From positions 37,815,501 through 37,879,500 of the forward strand of contig NC_134150.1 of the NCBI RefSeq assembly GCF_033958435.1: a DNA stretch of 64,000 bases, in the 5' to 3' direction. Source of the stretch: Carettochelys insculpta. Lineage: Eukaryota; Chordata; Testudines; Carettochelyidae. Position 1 is the stretch's first letter. Each line of letters begins with the position of its first letter. Below, piece after piece: positions 61,192-64,000 of the stretch. The position numbers and the translations under genes were made by a program. The notes under the pieces are model-generated. The model was not told where the DNA came from. It worked only from the letters and a program-made list of their open reading frames with translations, and did not search any database.

Positions 61192-64000
61192 CAGTCAAGT
61201 GATTCAATTGCTTATCTCTTCAGGTTTAGACTGCCTGTCTTTACAGACTGCTAAACCTTTGCCAGGGATGTTTTTTCTGGAGTTACTGTTCAAAGTGCGA
61301 GTAAGGTGACAAGAAGTCTTGTGGTGGAGGAAGCTCTGTGCTGTTCCTTCCCCCTTTGTTAGTTTAATAGCTTTGTTAACCTAATATGTGAAAATCGGCT
61401 CAGAGAATCAAACACACATTCCTTTGTTTAGGGAAGACGAGTTTACCAAGGTACCTTGACATGCCTCGTTTAAACACACTTTAGTTGTAATTCTAACATA
61501 TATCCATGGCTCTCAATGCTTCCTACACTCACACATCACACAGTGACATTAACATTAAAAATGATGATCCATAAATATCAAAGCTATTAACTATTTCACT
61601 TCTTATTAATTTAGTAAAGCGCCTCTGGGAGCTTATGTGCTTACTCCAGAATCCCAAACTTCCTTGTCTGCCTCCTGACTGCAAAATTCCTTATCTGTTC
61701 CCTTACTCAGTTCCGCAAACCTATAATCAATGCAAAAAACTGGCCCACTGGAAATGTGGGCAGGGTTAAATAATTTGACTGTGATAGCAAAATAAATACA
61801 CAGGGGCTGCCATGGGGATTGTGATAGTCATTTCCATAATTAATTAAAACCCCTCGATTTCTTCATTTACGTGAAGCTGCTATAGGATTTTTGCCTGCTA
61901 ATTCAGGGTACTGCTAAACACCCAAGGCCCTAGCTGCAAAACTGAGGTTCAGCTAGCCATGGAGGGAAACCAGGGCCTGGTCCACTGTCTTATGTAGGGT
62001 GACCATATCTCCCTGTCCCAAATACATCAAACTGAAAAAGGAAGGTAGGAAACCCTGTGTGTGAAACTGTCCCTGTGTTCACAACCTGCACTTACAGAAG
62101 TAAAATTTGTGCAAAATATGCATTGTGAGGTATTTGGAAATCAATGATTAAGATTCTGGTGTACTGTATGTACAAAATGCATAGTAAAAGTTATGAACTT
62201 ATGCTGAAACTGTGACTAACGTGCTTACCAGACAAGTCTAGGAAGGGAGCAACTGGTTTCTCAAAGACAATGGAGAAGCTGATGCCTCTAGCCAGCTGTC
62301 AGCAAAGATGACTGACAATCAGCTGTCAAGCGGCCATTTTTGGGCACCAAAGGGAGCAGGAAGAGCTAGACGTGCCTTTCAACAAGCCACAATCTAGGAT
62401 CTCTTTCAATATGAGATACCATCTCTCTTCTTTAGAGCAGGAATTAAATTTATCTAGAGGCAGCACTTAGGAGAATGCTTTTCAAACAGTGACTGGACTG
62501 TAAAACTGAGGGGCGAACAATGCAGTAACTAGGCGTTTTAGCGCTCAGAATAAGCCAGCATATTTTGCACCTTCTACTGTTTTTGCCCCATTGGCTTTGT
62601 GCCCCATGCAACTATGCTGCTTGCTCCATCCTGGATATGGGCCGGGCCAAAAACACCCCTGGTGTTTTCTCTAGCTCTCTCTGAGATGACAAAGGAACCA
62701 GACTTTTATTTTTGAAGGGGAGAGATCCCAAGTAAGAATTTGGTCATCTCTGTTGCTGGGAAATCCATATGCTAAATGTTTTACTGTGAACCAAGTCTAG
62801 CCTGGTAAATTTTAGTTACTAGAAAGTGTTTTGATTTTTATAACTATTTCTGACCCCTGCATTCACTTAAAAGTCTATCTTCTTTTGTTTATAAACTTCC
62901 TTCATTTTTATTCTAAATCAGGTCATTGTTTGTTTAAACGGAACCATTTGTTAACTTTAGTTAAAGTAGCAAACTCTCAACTATTGACCCTTTACCAAGG
63001 CAATAGGCCTTTAATAGCTGAACTTTCCAGAAAAGGGCTGGTCAGTGCAGAACACACGTGTTGAAAGACATTTGGGACTAGGAGCATGTTATCACCTTTG
63101 CAAATGGTAAGCAAGGCTGCTGGAAACTAGTGTTGCTGGCAGGCTGTGGTGGAGTTGCTGGACAAGGGTTGCAGTGATACACAGATGCTCATGGTGTGCC
63201 CTACAGGCCAGTAGGGCATTTGTAAGGGGCTCTGGTTAGGAGATACAGCAGGGAAAGAATAGGAGGCATCCAATTTGTGGGGCAGGTGGTGACTCTACTT
63301 ACCACAGGTTTGGGTTGTCCCGTGGGTTGGGGACACCTTCCTCTGGGGGTAAGAGGCTACTTTTTATTTCACGGCCTGGTCATTGTTTCATGTTGTCGCT
63401 AGTTGCTACGCCGCCATGGCACTCCTGTGAGTTGTTCATGGAACATCAGTGTTCTGCAGAACATCATTTAAGAAACGCTGCTAGACAGCACTTTAATTAC
63501 ATTTATGCTACTTCAGGGTATGGACAGAACAGTGCAAATGTGCCTCAGTGTCGATGGAAACCAGACCATTTATCTTCTCGACTGTGGTTAAATTTGTTTG
63601 CTGAGTTGACTCATCGGAGGAGGTATTGCTTATGCAACCCTCTTCTGGAGTGTTTGCTCACCACCAGCTGTGCTCCATGTGCAGTCAAAAGCTGTATGCA
63701 ATTTCCCCTTCTCCTTCCAAGCCAAGCACATCTTAGTGCCATTAAGTGTCAGTCTCAAATATAAACCTAAAAGGTTAAAGAAGGAACATTATAGCTTAGA
63801 GCTAATGATGACTGAGGTCCAAGCTCACAAATCCAACTAAGCCCTTAGGGATGCTTTGCAAATATCATGAAAGCACAGTCCACCACAGACACAGGACTCC
63901 TCTTGTAAACAGCTGTAGGAGATCAGTCACCCAGAGGGAACGCAGTAAACGAAGATGCCAAATGTATTGTTAAGAGTTGTGGTGGCCTGCAGGTTCTTAT
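61192..64000. other. Downstream intergenic DNA, no gene recognised
   Basis: No conserved frame, including the 149-codon frame at 63315-63764, which has no family features. Possible old DNA-transposon ends lie at about 61988-62050 (tagggtgaccatatctccct) and 63420-63482 (gttcatggaacatcagtgtt, then tttaagaaacgctg). The latter resembles 25615-25680. Confidence 0.4.

Noticed and set aside
63315..63764. 149-codon frame near the right edge
   Set aside because: No motifs. It overlaps an apparent DNA-transposon end and lies in plain intergenic DNA.

Overview
The window is amniote nuclear DNA. The spliced gene has GT-AG introns and is surrounded by CR1 LINEs, MIR-type SINEs, tRNA-derived SINEs, hAT and PIF/Harbinger-type DNA transposons and Penelope-like elements. 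This mix, with CR1 tails ending near 'ggtctgacccagtatgg' or in (attctatg) units, fits a turtle best and a crocodilian second. That assignment is inference from repeat content.

The window holds one complete protein-coding gene, CRISPLD2 (cysteine-rich secretory protein LCCL domain containing 2), on the + strand. Fourteen coding exons between 15470 and 50186 join in consistent phase to 1491 nt (496 aa plus stop). The human protein is about 497 aa. The order is signal peptide, furin-like RAKR site, CAP domain, cysteine-rich hinge, basic linker and two LCCL domains. A non-coding first exon is proposed to end at the donor 6914/6915. It lies just after a TATA box (6718-6725) and a CpG-rich block (5560-6560). 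A long 3' UTR with no recognisable repeat runs to an AATAAA at 54165.

Layout: 1-5500 is upstream intergenic DNA with fold-back and MITE elements. 5560-6914 is the promoter region and first exon. 6915-15387 is intron 1. 15388-33395 holds coding exons 2-13. 33396-42190 is intron 13, exon 14 is at 42191-42324, and intron 14 runs 42325-50131. The last exon and 3' UTR occupy 50132 to about 54186. 54190-64000 is downstream intergenic DNA. It holds a decayed MITE, a CR1, a broken PIF/Harbinger transposase and a 3.6 kb Penelope-like insertion, itself interrupted by a small hAT element.

I found no second host gene, RNA gene, CRISPR array or operon. The most informative non-genic signals are structural. 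They are a Penelope insertion in pseudo-LTR arrangement with an apparent 8-bp target duplication, a hAT element inside it whose empty site survives in the neighbouring copy and which resembles mammalian MER30, a 78-bp-arm palindrome made from a repeat tail, and a three-copy hAT family with diagnostic 8-bp duplications.
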